DNA from: Aulostomus chinensis
Taxonomy: Eukaryota > Chordata > Actinopteri > Syngnathiformes > Aulostomidae
Length of the DNA: 64,000 nucleotides
Assembly (NCBI GenBank): GCA_037954235.1
Contig: JBBMOA010000001.1
Location: 36,052,074-36,116,073, forward strand
Direction of reading: 5' to 3'
Shown piece after piece: positions 1 to 8,646 of this stretch. Made by a program: the position numbers and the translations under genes. Position 1 is the stretch's first letter, and each line of letters begins with the position of its first letter. The notes beneath the pieces were generated by a model, which saw only the letters and a list, made by a program, of their open reading frames with translations, had not been told where the DNA came from and did not search any database.

Positions 1-38
1 GCGCTCCCCCAGCAGCTCCCAAGCATCTGGGAGAGCGC
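1..38. repeat. Imperfect inverted repeat (hairpin)
   Basis: The first 12 bases (GCGCTCCCCCAG) are nearly the reverse complement of CTGGGAGAGCGC at 27-38, with 11 of 12 positions matching and a loop of about 14 bases. The window starts here, so the left context is unknown. It could be the edge of a mobile element or a chance palindrome. Confidence 0.35.
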
Positions 39-54
39 CAAGAAAAGTTGGGCC

Positions 55-185
55 TAAGCTAGGATGTGCTTGCTCATGAAGAATTGTTGGATGTAAATTC
101 ATTTAAAGAGTGTGGAACTGGACCTGTTCTACTTGTAAAGTGTAACTTTTGTTATTTGGTGCTTTACAGGGTGATGACTTGACTT
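55..185 (+). repeat. Fragment of abundant fish interspersed repeat (3' part)
   Basis: This stretch aligns by eye with 1643-1755. Both contain AGGATGTGCT, then GAATTGTTGG, a TTCATT.AA block, CTGGACCTG and TCTACTTG.AAAG in the same order. The order and the ending (AACTTTTGTTAT..TTGG.GCT) match the 3' part of a repeat very common in teleost genomes, whose tail usually reads TTGGCGCTATATAAATAAA. I know it as a frequent fish repeat but cannot assign a family name. This copy is degraded and lacks the usual A-rich 3' tail. Confidence 0.5.
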
Positions 186-317
186 CATTGCAGCTTTGAC
201 CTGAGCAGGTGTTCATCCTCATCTCAGTAACAGGGGACACTTTATCACAGCAGTGGACAAACATCAGCATTCATCACCCAGCAGCTCCTCTGATCAACAG
301 AACAAGTTAAAGTATTC

Positions 318-390
318 TGGAGAATGAGGGCATGGATCCCTCTACCGCTCACATGCTAAGCTAGCACTCTACCATTTGAGCTAATTCCCC
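318..390 (-). tRNA. tRNA-Ala (AGC), slightly degenerate
   Basis: Read on the minus strand this 73-nt sequence folds as a cloverleaf closely matching vertebrate tRNA-Ala(AGC). The acceptor stem GGGGAAT pairs with ATTCTCC, and the discriminator base is A. The D arm is GCTC/GAGT with an AAATGGTA loop. The anticodon loop TTAGCAT gives AGC. The T stem GAGGG/CCCTC is perfect. Deviations are one mismatch and one wobble in the anticodon stem (CTAGC against GTGAG) and ATCCATG instead of ATCGATG in the T loop. No run of four T follows within about 25 nt on its strand, so pol III termination would be weak. It may be a functional copy or a recent pseudogene. Confidence 0.8.
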
Positions 391-956
391 TGTTAAGGAG
401 CACAGCAGATAATGGAGGTTGACCTTCATGGTTGAATGAGCGTCACCAGTTGAAGCTTCTCTGGTTGACCAATGTAATGGAGACCAAGGGTTCCATGACA
501 TGAATGATTAATTGAAGGTAGCATTTGTCTTGGTATTAACAGTTTATGTAAATTAGAGGCACACACACATGTTAATGGTGAGGTTTATTGAATCAGCAAA
601 CAAGTGAAACATTTTCTATGCCATGTGTTCCAGGGAGGGACCTGGGAAGCACAGGGGGACCGGCCATCCTGCCTGTGGAAAATGAAGACCCCAGTGTCAG
701 TCAGTGGGAATCACTGTGCAAGAACTGGTATTTAGTGTTGATCTAGTTTGTCTCATGTAAATGTGGGAGTTTCAGTCGTCATGGTCAGTCCTCACCTCTT
801 CCTGGTGGTTTCCTTAAAGGGGGTGGAGCCAAAAGGGGAGAGTGGCCCAAGGAAGCTCCTTAAGAGCTGTAGGTGCAAACCTTTGCTCCCAGATGGGGGG
901 GGGGGGGGGGGGTACTGATTGTAGAGCCTGGTTGTGGTTCATTTTATTTGTTCTTT
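391..956. other. Intergenic DNA without recognised gene
   Basis: No convincing coding frame. The stretch holds a short ACACACACA run near 561-570 and the poly-G run listed separately. The rest is unassigned. Confidence 0.5.
895..912. repeat. Poly-G run (G18)
   Basis: Eighteen consecutive G on the plus strand. It can form a G-quadruplex, and its exact length is likely to be polymorphic or a sequencing weak point. Confidence 0.9.
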
Positions 957-1028
957 TAGCAGAGCATGGTTTCAATCCATTGACCTCTGGGTTCTGGGCC
1001 CAGCTCTCTTCTGCTGAGCCACTCTGCT
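957..1028 (-). pseudogene. Initiator tRNA-Met-derived copy with CAG anticodon (copy 1)
   Basis: On the minus strand this is 72 nt long and follows vertebrate initiator tRNA-Met from end to end. The acceptor AGCAGAG pairs perfectly with CTCTGCT and the terminal A is present. The anticodon stem is CTGGG/CCCAG, and the loop begins with the initiator-type CC. The anticodon reads CAG where the initiator has CAT, so as written it would decode leucine codons. The D arm is altered and the outer T-stem pair is an A-G mismatch. An A-rich 3' flank (AAAAGAACAAATAAAATGAA) is shared with the copies at 1403 and 3877, so the duplicated unit is longer than the tRNA. No T-run terminator follows. A pseudogene or SINE-like copy is most likely. 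Confidence 0.75.
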
Positions 1029-1073
1029 GGAGCAGGAAAAGAAGAAGGGATCTGAATTTCAAATGTTTCACAT

Positions 1074-1156
1074 TGATAGGCTCCAGCCCACCCCCCTCAC
1101 CCCTCCCACACACACAACCCTAAACAGGATAAGTGGAAGAAAATGGATGGATGGAT
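1074..1156 (+). repeat. 3' end of tRNA-derived SINE-like fish repeat
   Basis: Starts at GATAGGCTCCAGCCC and ends with GGATAAGTGGAAGAAAATGG followed by repeated GGAT units. This is the typical 3' end of the teleost SINE-like repeat whose body is seen at 5581-5873. A short CA run interrupts it. The same tail recurs at 1779-1818. Confidence 0.65.
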
Positions 1157-1402
1157 GTTTCCCAGTTTCGTCATGACATTCCCTTTTTTTAACCTGTCCT
1201 GTTCAGGAAATGGAAATGGAAATTTAGCTGCTATGTTGAATCAGAAAAACCTTTTGAAGTCTACTTTTGCTTCAGTCAGAAAGTGGACTGTTGTGAACTC
1301 TCACAATGGTTGGTGATTGTGGAGGAAGACAAAATCCTTATGAACCTCTTTTTAACAGACACACATTTCTAAAGATGCAGGTTCATTTTATTTTTCTTCT
1401 TC

Positions 1403-1473
1403 TAGCAGAGGATGGTTTGATCCATCGACCTCTGGGTTCTGGGCCCAGCACGCTTCCTCTGCACCACTCTGCT
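1403..1473 (-). pseudogene. Initiator tRNA-Met-derived copy with CAG anticodon (copy 2)
   Basis: The minus strand gives a 71-nt initiator tRNA-Met-like sequence. The acceptor AGCAGAG/CTCTGCT is intact, the D region reads GTGGTGCAGAGGAAGCG, the anticodon stem CTGGG/CCCAG is intact, and the anticodon is CAG instead of CAT. One base is missing from the T loop (ATCAAA instead of ATCGAAA), which explains the 71-nt length. The 3' flank is A-rich and similar to copies 1 and 3. This is the closest of the three to the true initiator sequence. The T-loop deletion and the altered anticodon argue against function. Confidence 0.75.
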
Positions 1474-1509
1474 CTACCATTGACTGAACAGTCCTCGTTT
1501 TAGGAGAGC

Positions 1510-1760
1510 ATTCTCTGTCTTTGTCTCTGCCCTGCTCTCCTGCTCTCTTTCCCCACAACCAGTCAAAGCAGACGTCCGTCCCCACTGATCCTGGATCTGC
1601 TCGACGTTCCTGCCTGTTGAAAGGAAGGTTTTCATCACCACTGTTGCAGGATGTGCTGCTGGTGGAGAATTGTTGGGTGTAGGTTCATTGAAGCAGTTTG
1701 GTGCTGGACCTGCTCTACTTGGAAAGAGTCATGAGAGAACTTTGTTGAGACTTGACTTGA
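1510..1760 (+). repeat. Fragment of abundant fish interspersed repeat (longest copy)
   Basis: A CT-rich start (CTGTCTTTGTCTCTG, CTCTCCTGCTCTCTTTCC) is followed by CCAGTCAAAGCAGACG, GGATCTGCT and GTTCCTGCCTGTTGAAAGGA. Next come a TTTTCATCACCACTGT block and the region shared with 55-185. The order matches an abundant teleost repeat (CCAGTC.AGGCAGA, then CCTGTTAAAAGGGAGTTTTTCC, then a TTGTTGGGT block). The family name is not assigned. Positions 1518-1618 match 4310-4412. The CA run at 1761-1778 follows directly. Confidence 0.6.
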
Positions 1761-1818
1761 CACACACACACACACACAATCCTAAACAGGATAAGTGGAA
1801 GAAAATGGATGGATGGAT
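1761..1818 (+). repeat. CA microsatellite joined to a SINE 3' tail
   Basis: About nine CA units at 1761-1778 run straight into AATCCTAAACAGGATAAGTG and the GAAAATGGATGGATGGATG tail. This repeats the 3' end seen at 1120-1156, including the following TTTCCCA. Only the tail of the SINE-like repeat is kept here. Confidence 0.6.
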
Positions 1819-2461
1819 GTTTCCCAATGTGGCTCTGCAGCAGGAGGTCTTGTAGAAACAGGGACTGACCTGACACCAGCTCCCTCTGGAACAAAGGTTC
1901 ATTCATTCATCGGTGCCAGGAGGCCTAAAAACACAAAACACCAATTCAATCCAGGACCTTGGAGCCTAAACTGAAGCTCCATCACACGGTGGCTCTGCTG
2001 GGGCTCCCACAGGTGAGTGAGGCTGAGCTCCAGTCTGCTCTGAGGAGGCAGCAGACATCTGCACCACTCAGAGGTTTGGTTGGTGTCTTTGACAAAATCC
2101 CAACAAACTAAAATCCTGTTGAAGCAGGAAGTTCTAGTTGAACTCTCACCCACGTCACATGACCAAGAAAACCTCCTCTTTCATTCAGACCAGAACAGAC
2201 AAACATAGAAACATTGACACGACAGGTGGGCACCATCAACTTAAAGCACGTTAAAATGGCAAAATATGAGGCCATGCATGCATTTATTATGCAAAATATT
2301 TGATACTTTATTGATAAGAAGGATTCCAAGAAACATTCTGAAACCAGGCTGACCTGTGCCGTGTGCTCGCCTATGGAAACAAACAGACCCAGAATCACAT
2401 ATAGAGGTTCAGGTTCTGGATGGTTCCTGCAGTAATTGAAGCAGTTAAAGGCATATATATC

Positions 2462-2463
<2 letters not shown>
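1819..2463. other. Intergenic DNA without recognised gene
   Basis: Read on both strands without finding a recognised domain, RNA or repeat family. Short open frames exist but carry no identifiable motif. Confidence 0.5.

Positions 2464-2464
<1 letters not shown>

Positions 2465-2496
<32 letters not shown>
2465..2496. repeat. TG microsatellite
   Basis: About 16 uninterrupted TG units. Confidence 0.95.
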
Positions 2497-2497
<1 letters not shown>

Positions 2498-2766
2498 AAA
2501 AACTGACCCACTTCTTTTGCCAACATGAGCCCACAGTGGTGGTGTCTCTAAAGAGGTGGAGCTCTGTCCTTCACCTGCTAGGTTCCAGCAGGCAGCTCAG
2601 GTCTAGTTTTCTTCACTGAGCCTCCATGATGAGTTTCCTCTGAGAAGTTCTTGTCCAAGGTCCCAGCTGGTAAAACCATTGTCACCAGTGATACTGGGAC
2701 CCTGCAGTCCAGTGGTCTTATCAGGACCACACTGGACCTGCCGTCTTTGTTTGTTGTGTTGTTGTG

Positions 2767-2809
2767 CAATGTGAGAGAACGTGACAGACCATTTTATACC
2801 AAAGAAAGG

Positions 2810-2847
<38 letters not shown>
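2767..2847 (+). repeat. Dispersed unit ending in a TG microsatellite (copy 1)
   Basis: A unique leader (GTGAGAGAACGTGACAGACC, then ATTTTATAC and AAGGC) runs directly into about 18 TG units (2811-2847). The same leader joined to the same kind of microsatellite occurs in the opposite orientation at 8936-9022. The microsatellite is therefore part of a dispersed repeat and not an independent expansion. Confidence 0.7.
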
Positions 2848-2849
<2 letters not shown>

Positions 2850-3630
2850 CCATGTTAAACTCTTTTAAATAAATGTTTCAGCCTGCTATTATTTGGATGC
2901 TGTATGATTCCTGCAACCCCAGACTAACTCAGGTGTTCGTACTGCAACCTAAAGTATGGTGATGAGGAGAATAATGAACAATCCACAAGGTGATCAGAAA
3001 ATAAGAAATGGATTCAGGAACAACAAACCCATCTCTGAACATGTGATTGAAACATGTGAGTGGGACTGTCAGAACCTGGCTTTACCTCAAAGTGTCTCAT
3101 CCAGAGATCTGTGACAGGCGTCTGCTGTGGAGGGTCAGTCTGTCCGTCCACATTCAGATCATCGATGCAGCGACTCTGCTAGGATCAAACTACTCAGGAT
3201 GAAACAGACCAATGTTGACACCAAGTAGCAACTCAGCAGCTGATCAACAGAGTCCTCAGCACCAGTAGAGCCTGGTCCTGGTCCCTGGGGGGCTCCAACC
3301 ACCAGCCTCTCTGTTAACAGCCGAGCGCCACAGAGACTCTGAGTCTCCTGCTGTTCATGAAGAGTTTTCAGGCTAAATTCAGTGTGTGAGGTCCACACTG
3401 CACATTTGAGGGACCATGAAGGACAGAGGAGAGTCTGACTGTCATGGTGAAAGCCTTCAGCACTAGAACTGAAACAGCCCCCACCATCTTAACCCCCCCA
3501 AGACCAAACATCATCGTCCAGCCTCCAACCAGAGGTCCATCAGTTATCATGGAGCCACAGGTGGAGTCTGGATTCTTTTTTAGAATGAGACGGCAGTGAC
3601 AGTCCTGCAGAGTGACATCACTGACATGAA
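2848..3630. other. Intergenic DNA without recognised gene
   Basis: No supported gene or named repeat. The stretch 3150-3560 is moderately GC-rich with open frames on the minus strand, but I see no domain and no conservation evidence. Confidence 0.5.
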
Positions 3631-3674
3631 TGGATGACTTCAGTCACATGACTGGATGACTTCAGTCACATGAC
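3631..3674 (+). repeat. Two-copy 22-bp tandem repeat
   Basis: Two exact adjacent copies of a 22-base unit that begins TGGATGACTTCAG and ends CACATGAC, followed by a partial third copy (TTCAGT). Confidence 0.85.
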
Positions 3675-3752
3675 TTCAGTGCCAAACAGTGCACACTGGT
3701 GCCGACCAGTCAAAACCACCTCAGACTGTATCATTCTATATGCTTGGCTGTA

Positions 3753-3781
<29 letters not shown>
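3753..3781. repeat. TG microsatellite
   Basis: About 14 TG units, followed by T-rich sequence. Confidence 0.95.
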
Positions 3782-3783
<2 letters not shown>

Positions 3784-3876
3784 TAAAAAGGCAAAAAAGT
3801 CTTTTTTTCAGCAACAGAACTTTAATATAAACACAAAATGAAAAGCAGAACAAGCCAGAACCCAAAATATGGATTT

Positions 3877-3937
3877 ACAGAGGAAGCGTGCTGGGCCCAG
3901 AACCCAGAGGTGGATGGATCAAAACCATCCTCTGCTA
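3877..3937 (+). pseudogene. Initiator tRNA-Met-derived copy with CAG anticodon (copy 3, 5' truncated)
   Basis: On the plus strand the sequence from ACAGAGGAAGCGTGCTGGG to CCATCCTCTGCTA follows initiator tRNA-Met. It has the CTGGG/CCCAG stem, a CAG anticodon in place of CAT, a T arm and the 3' acceptor strand TCTGCTA. The 5' acceptor strand and first part of the D arm are replaced by unrelated AT-rich sequence, so it cannot fold. Its A-rich 3' flank (AAAAGAAGGGAACAAAATAA) resembles those of the other two copies, which lie in the opposite orientation. Confidence 0.7.
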
Positions 3938-4309
3938 AAAGAAGGGAACAAAATAAACCTGGTTGTTTTGAAATGTGAATCTGTTGAAGAGGGTGGAAAT
4001 GGTGATGGAGTCAGTTGTTCCTTTTGTTTTATGACAGAGACCTCATTGTGAACTAAATCATTTTAATTCTTTACTTGAAGATTCACGCTTTTTCACTCAA
4101 AATGTTTGACAACTTCCTCCATGCTGGTGCCCCATCACACACAACAGGTGCACTTGTCCTCTTTTCTCCTCTGACCCTCAAACATTCACAGTCTTCCAGT
4201 GAACGTCCAATTGTCCTCTGAAATAAGAGATGAATCTTTCCCTGCTGAGACTCCTGATCTCTGACTGTCACTAGCATGTGCTAGCAGAATACAGCACTCC
4301 TTCTTCATG
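3938..4309. other. Intergenic DNA without recognised gene
   Basis: Beyond the A-rich flank of the tRNA copy (about 3938-4000) nothing is recognised. Confidence 0.45.
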
Positions 4310-4412
4310 ATCTGTCTTTGTCTCTGACCAGCTCTCCTGCTCTCTTTCCTCCTACCAGTCAAAGCAGACATCTTCACCTACTGATCTTGGATCTGCTGCC
4401 CGTTCCTGCCTG
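4310..4412 (+). repeat. Fragment of abundant fish interspersed repeat (5' part)
   Basis: Matches 1518-1618: CTGTCTTTGTCTCTG, then GCTCTCCTGCTCTCTTTCC, CCAGTCAAAGCAGAC, CTGATC.TGGATCTGCT and CGTTCCTGCCTG. The remainder of the repeat is absent downstream. Confidence 0.6.
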
Positions 4413-5275
4413 GTAAAAGAAGGAACCAGCACCTGGTTCTCCAGGCTGAATGAACTCCAGGACGTTGGCCAGCCATGTCAGTTGAAACCTTATTTGTCCT
4501 AATAGAGAAAAAATAAGTCTGATTGTTAATGAAAGATGTCATCATGGCTTTGAAACTGTGGTTGGGGACCAGCCAACATGAGCACATTCATGGAAGAATA
4601 GCAGTAAAAACAGGAAGTGTCAGTTAGCAAGTACTCATCAGTCTGTCACTATCATACTTGATTCTAGTGGAACAAAATGGCTGCTGCTGACTGTGCTGCC
4701 TGGTGGTGGATCACTCTTCACCATCCTCTCAGGCCTTGATGGAACCAAAAAGGCCAGTTCCTGGAGAAGATCTTCTAGGGGTCCAGGTTAAAGCGGTGCC
4801 CCAGCTGGCACCAGGCGCTGACCCAGGTCCTGCATGGGAGATACTGTCAGTTCTGTTCTGCACTGCTCACAACCACAGGCTGGTGTTGAGGCCTGCAGCA
4901 ACCAGGGCCCCAGTCACCAAGAGTATAAAGGCTGGTCATTGTGGCAGTGGGAGGAGTCAAAATGAAGACAGACCAATGTGAGCAGGACGTTCCTGGAGAA
5001 GTCAGAAGAACTTGACCATGTTTCCTACAGTACCCAGGAGGCCTGGTAGTTGTTGAAGGAAGCTCCAAAAGCAAAGAGCAGACAGCAGGACATCAAAAGA
5101 AAAGATCCAGACACTAAAACTACAAATAGAAACAAGAAGAAATCCTAAAAGTTTTGTAAAGATACTACAAGGTTGAATATACATTATTATATACACTACT
5201 ATTCTCATTGACTCCTAAAGAGGGACAGGAAACATTAGAATGTGGATCAGATCAGCTGATTTCAGTGTTGAGTCC
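4413..5275. other. Intergenic DNA without recognised gene
   Basis: No supported gene. A TATA-like GAGTATAAAGGCTGG lies near 4920-4934, but no transcript structure can be proposed around it. Confidence 0.45.
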
Positions 5276-5395
5276 ATCCCTCCATCCACTTTCTGTTCTT
5301 ATCCTTTAAGGGTCATGGGGGGGGGGGGCGATCCCAGGTGACATTGTTCAAGAGGCAGGGTTCACCCTGGACAGGTCACCAGTCCATCAGGACAA
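5276..5395 (-). repeat. SINE-like fish repeat fragment, reverse orientation
   Basis: The reverse complement contains GACCTGTCCAGGGTGAACCC followed by TGCCTCT. At the other end it has the ...AAAGTGGATGGAGGGATGG-type tail. This is the 3' part of the repeat present in forward orientation at 5581-5873. A G12 run (5317-5328) interrupts it. The shared segment of about 28 bases (5352-5379 against 5803-5832) makes an inverted repeat with the forward copy. Confidence 0.6.
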
Positions 5396-5580
5396 ATGAG
5401 GTGGTCGGTATCATGCAACCTAAACTAAAACATTAGTCAGATCAAATTCAGATTAAAGCAAGAGTCTCCAGATCAAAGCCAGAATTCCTGATGATGTCAT
5501 CAGGGCTTTGACAGTAGCTAGAATTCTGTCTTTGATCTCAGGAGGACATGAAAGAAACACAATTTAGAAAAGTATATGAG

Positions 5581-5873
5581 ACCACGGCAGCATGATGGTT
5601 TAGGGGTCAGCACTGTGGCCTCACAGCAAGAAGGTTCTGGATTTGAGTCCAGGCTCGGGTGCAGAATCTGCATGTTCTCCCCGTGCATGCGTGGGTTCTC
5701 TCTGGGTACTCCGGCTTCTTCCGACCGTCCAAAGACATGTAATTTGGGATGAGGCTGATTGGACACTCTAAATTGACTGTAGATGTGAGTGTGAATGGTT
5801 TTGGCGACCTGTCCAGGGTGAACCCCGCCTCTGGCCTGTAGATGCTGGGATAGGCTCCAGCCCCCCTCGACCA
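5581..5873 (+). repeat. tRNA-derived SINE-like fish repeat
   Basis: The head contains an A-box-like stretch (GGTCAGCACTGTGGCC) followed by CTCACAGCAAGAAGG and a B-box-like GGATTTGAGTCC. The body has GCATGTTCTCCCCGTG, GCGTGGGTTCTC, TCCAAAGACATG, CTAAATTGACTGTAG and GACCTGTCCAGGGTGAACCC, then CCCGCCTCT and GGGATAGGCTCCAGCCCCCC. This order is that of a very common teleost SINE-like repeat. The final GGATAAG..GGATGGATGG tail is missing here. Any open frame crossing it on the opposite strand is not a gene. Confidence 0.8.
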
Positions 5874-6043
5874 TCAATGTAGGTCTTTTGTTAATTGCAT
5901 GCGACATGAAATTATTATTGGTCACTTTTCTAGCAACAGTCTCACAGTGGCAAGACAAGAACACTTCTACTTTTAATGTTGACAGTTTGTTCAACACTAA
6001 ACTTCATCCAGTACCATGTTGTCAAACACTGGAACCTCCACAG

Positions 6044-6116
6044 CACCTGAACAGGGACTTGAACCCTGGACCCTCAGATTAAAAGTCTGATGCTCTACCG
6101 TCTGAGCTCCTCAGGC
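6044..6116 (-). tRNA. tRNA-Lys (UUU)
   Basis: This 73-nt minus-strand sequence is close to vertebrate tRNA-Lys(TTT). The acceptor GCCTGAG pairs with TTCAGGT using G-U pairs at both ends. The D arm is AGCTCAGACGGTAGAGC. The anticodon stem TCAGA/TCTGA encloses CTTTTAA, giving TTT, and the T arm is CCAGGGTTCAAGTCCCTG. All four arms can form. No T-run follows within about 40 nt on its strand, which weakens the case for efficient transcription. The altered acceptor (usual GCCCGGA/TTCGGGC) suggests it may be decaying. Confidence 0.8.
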
Positions 6117-6359
6117 TCTTTCTACAGCATTGAGACAGGAACAGAAACACCTGTGAAGGTCAAACTGATGCTTTCTTGACTTGTTCAGTCCTCCATGTTG
6201 AAGTCCTCCATGCTTTTGATTGGCTCTGATTCTCTGTGGCAAAATCCAACAAGAGGCTCCAAAAATGTCCTGAATGTCACAAGAATGCACAGGACAAGAT
6301 GTTAGTTTCCTTCATGTCTGCAGTTCCTCCACTGGAAAGTAAAGTCAATGCTGCTCCTC

Positions 6360-6432
6360 TGCTGAAACCTGGGATCGGACCAGGGACCTTTAGATCTTCA
6401 GTTTAAGGCTCTCCCAACTAAGCTGGTTCAGT
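6360..6432 (-). pseudogene. tRNA-Phe (GAA) pseudogene
   Basis: The minus strand gives 73 nt aligned to tRNA-Phe. AGCTTAGTTGGGAGAGC is the D arm, the loop CTGAAGA gives GAA, and TCTAAAGGTCCCTGG leads into a T arm with a perfect CCTGG/CCAGG stem. The first and last acceptor pairs are mismatched (ACTGAAC against TTTCAGC). One anticodon-stem pair is broken. The T loop is TCCGATC, having lost the normal TTC. This is most likely a pseudogene of recent origin. Confidence 0.75.
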
Positions 6433-6946
6433 TCTGAGGGAGGGCCCTGCTTCTCTCATTTATAATCTCTTCCACTCTCACTAGAACTTAGAGAGGATTG
6501 GAGCTTCTGAAGTCCTGACACAAATCAAACCAGGGACTTTGAACTACACAGTGAAGGAGTTGGTCATCAAGGTCGATGGCAGCTTATTAAGTTCTAGCTT
6601 TGATCAAATATAAGAAATGTAAATGAATTCAACATTGATTGCATTTCCCTCCTTTCTTTGGTGCAAGGAACTGAGGACTGGAGCTCTAAGTTTTCCAGTT
6701 CCTACATCAGTGAATGGACTTTCTGTGCTGCAAGGAGCCAAAGCTACTAAGGAGGATTACAGTTTGTCCTTGCAGGAGTCAGTGACTTAATAGAGTCTAA
6801 CTAAGGGTTGAACCTGAATGAGACAGTCACCCTTCAACATGGGGCCATGGTAGAGTGAACCAAGAACACTACAATGGGGGTGAGAGTGGAGCCATGATGG
6901 ACTCACAGTTCATCACCTCCACCATCATGTGGACCACCTGATCACC
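6433..6946. other. Intergenic DNA without recognised gene
   Basis: Nothing recognised apart from a weak tRNA-Phe-like 3' fragment on the minus strand near 6520-6545 that is too diverged to annotate. Confidence 0.45.
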
Positions 6947-7773
6947 TCTCCCTCAACCTCTAAATAACTCATTCCCTGACCGGGAATCGAACCCGGGCCG
7001 CGGCGGTGAGAGCGCCGAATCCTAGCCACTAGACCATCAGGGACCACACTGAGCTCTCCAACAACAGAGACTATAGACAATGACTCAAGAACACAGGACT
7101 CTGTGGTCTCAGCTTGAGATGCAGAGGGTCCACCAAGACCACCAGACACCTCAGCCCCCTAAAGACAGTCCACCCGCAGGATCAGCTTCTATCACTCAGT
7201 GGTCCAGAACCATTATGGAGCCTGATCAGGAATGTGAGCAAAGCTCTTGGAACAGGCCTGCTGCCACCACAACTAAGATCCTGCAGGTCACTAGAAACTC
7301 CAGTGTCCAGCTGACAAGTGGACGTTCCTCTGATCTGTGGTGGTGCTGAGTTTAGCAAACATCTCCAACAAGAAGACGAAGGAGGCCATCAACTCCTCCA
7401 AGCTCAACATCTATACTGGCTTTACTGGGAGATCAGGAGGTCAAAGCACACCTTCCCCCTCCACCTCAGATGGTTTCTACTCACAGAGATGAGGGACCAG
7501 TTCAAACCAACTCCCTGGAGCTCCCTTAAGCCATTGTCCCCCTCAGCTAACATCTGGATCTGGACCTGCACCGGTGCTGACTTGTGTCTTGAGTCCCCAG
7601 AGTTTGTTGAACCAGAGAAGCTTCAACTGGTGGCGGTCGTACAACCAAGCGTGAAGGTGAGCCTGCATTGTCTGATCTGGAGCTAACAGGAATTAGCAAG
7701 TTAGCAACATTTCTAGAGTTGCTGCTAAGTTGAATTTGAATTTATTTGTTGAAAGGTTCCAGTTTCTATGAGG
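6947..7773. repeat. 827-bp tandem duplication, copy 1
   Basis: The 827 bases from 6947 are repeated immediately at 7774-8600. The match begins at TCTCCCTCAACC and ends at ...TTTCTATGAGG. Flanking bases differ (C against G before; TCTCC against TCAGG after), leaving only a 2-base TC microhomology at the junctions. I found no difference between the copies in the stretches compared, including all translated frames. The unit holds one tRNA-Glu gene at its left end and about 730 bp of unassigned DNA with no recognised protein domain. Confidence 0.92.
6972..7043 (-). tRNA. tRNA-Glu (CUC), copy 1
   Basis: This 72-nt minus-strand sequence is almost the textbook vertebrate tRNA-Glu(CTC). The acceptor TCCCTGA pairs with TCAGGGA and the discriminator is A. 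The D arm is GGTCTAGTGGCTAGGATT, and the anticodon loop in CGGCGCTCTCACCGCCG gives CTC. The T arm is CCGGGTTCGATTCCCGG. All stems are complete, and both internal promoter boxes are canonical. It delivers glutamate at GAG codons in translation. No T4 run lies in the nearby 3' flank, so a termination site is not evident. Confidence 0.93.
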
Positions 7774-8600
7774 TCTCCCTCAACCTCTAAATAACTCATT
7801 CCCTGACCGGGAATCGAACCCGGGCCGCGGCGGTGAGAGCGCCGAATCCTAGCCACTAGACCATCAGGGACCACACTGAGCTCTCCAACAACAGAGACTA
7901 TAGACAATGACTCAAGAACACAGGACTCTGTGGTCTCAGCTTGAGATGCAGAGGGTCCACCAAGACCACCAGACACCTCAGCCCCCTAAAGACAGTCCAC
8001 CCGCAGGATCAGCTTCTATCACTCAGTGGTCCAGAACCATTATGGAGCCTGATCAGGAATGTGAGCAAAGCTCTTGGAACAGGCCTGCTGCCACCACAAC
8101 TAAGATCCTGCAGGTCACTAGAAACTCCAGTGTCCAGCTGACAAGTGGACGTTCCTCTGATCTGTGGTGGTGCTGAGTTTAGCAAACATCTCCAACAAGA
8201 AGACGAAGGAGGCCATCAACTCCTCCAAGCTCAACATCTATACTGGCTTTACTGGGAGATCAGGAGGTCAAAGCACACCTTCCCCCTCCACCTCAGATGG
8301 TTTCTACTCACAGAGATGAGGGACCAGTTCAAACCAACTCCCTGGAGCTCCCTTAAGCCATTGTCCCCCTCAGCTAACATCTGGATCTGGACCTGCACCG
8401 GTGCTGACTTGTGTCTTGAGTCCCCAGAGTTTGTTGAACCAGAGAAGCTTCAACTGGTGGCGGTCGTACAACCAAGCGTGAAGGTGAGCCTGCATTGTCT
8501 GATCTGGAGCTAACAGGAATTAGCAAGTTAGCAACATTTCTAGAGTTGCTGCTAAGTTGAATTTGAATTTATTTGTTGAAAGGTTCCAGTTTCTATGAGG
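7774..8600. repeat. 827-bp tandem duplication, copy 2
   Basis: Second copy of the unit at 6947-7773, directly abutting it. It carries its own tRNA-Glu gene. Apparent identity over the whole length suggests a very recent duplication, ongoing gene conversion, or an assembly artefact. Confidence 0.92.
7799..7870 (-). tRNA. tRNA-Glu (CUC), copy 2
   Basis: Same 72-nt sequence as the gene at 6972-7043, shifted by 827 bp, with all arms, the CTC anticodon and both internal promoter boxes intact. Because the 3' flank inside the unit is also duplicated, it likewise lacks a nearby T4 terminator. Confidence 0.93.
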
Positions 8601-8618
8601 TCAGGGAAGATTGGTGTG

Positions 8619-8646
8619 GATCTAAAGGTCCCTGGTTGGATTCCCA
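8619..8646 (+). pseudogene. tRNA-Phe-like 3' fragment
   Basis: GATCTAAAGGTCCCTGG followed by TTGGATTCCC matches the variable region and T arm of tRNA-Phe. It lies on the plus strand, just outside the 827-bp duplication. There is no 5' half. Short, so only tentative. Confidence 0.35.

Noticed and set aside
5518..5997. Open frame of 159 codons on the minus strand
   Set aside because: It runs antisense through the SINE-like repeat at 5581-5873 and has no recognisable domain.
7080..8513. Paired open frames (66-122 codons) in the 827-bp units as a duplicated protein gene
   Set aside because: They are identical only because the DNA is duplicated. There are overlapping frames, no domain and no splice or start context that stands out. 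A decayed retroelement frame is possible but I could not recognise one.
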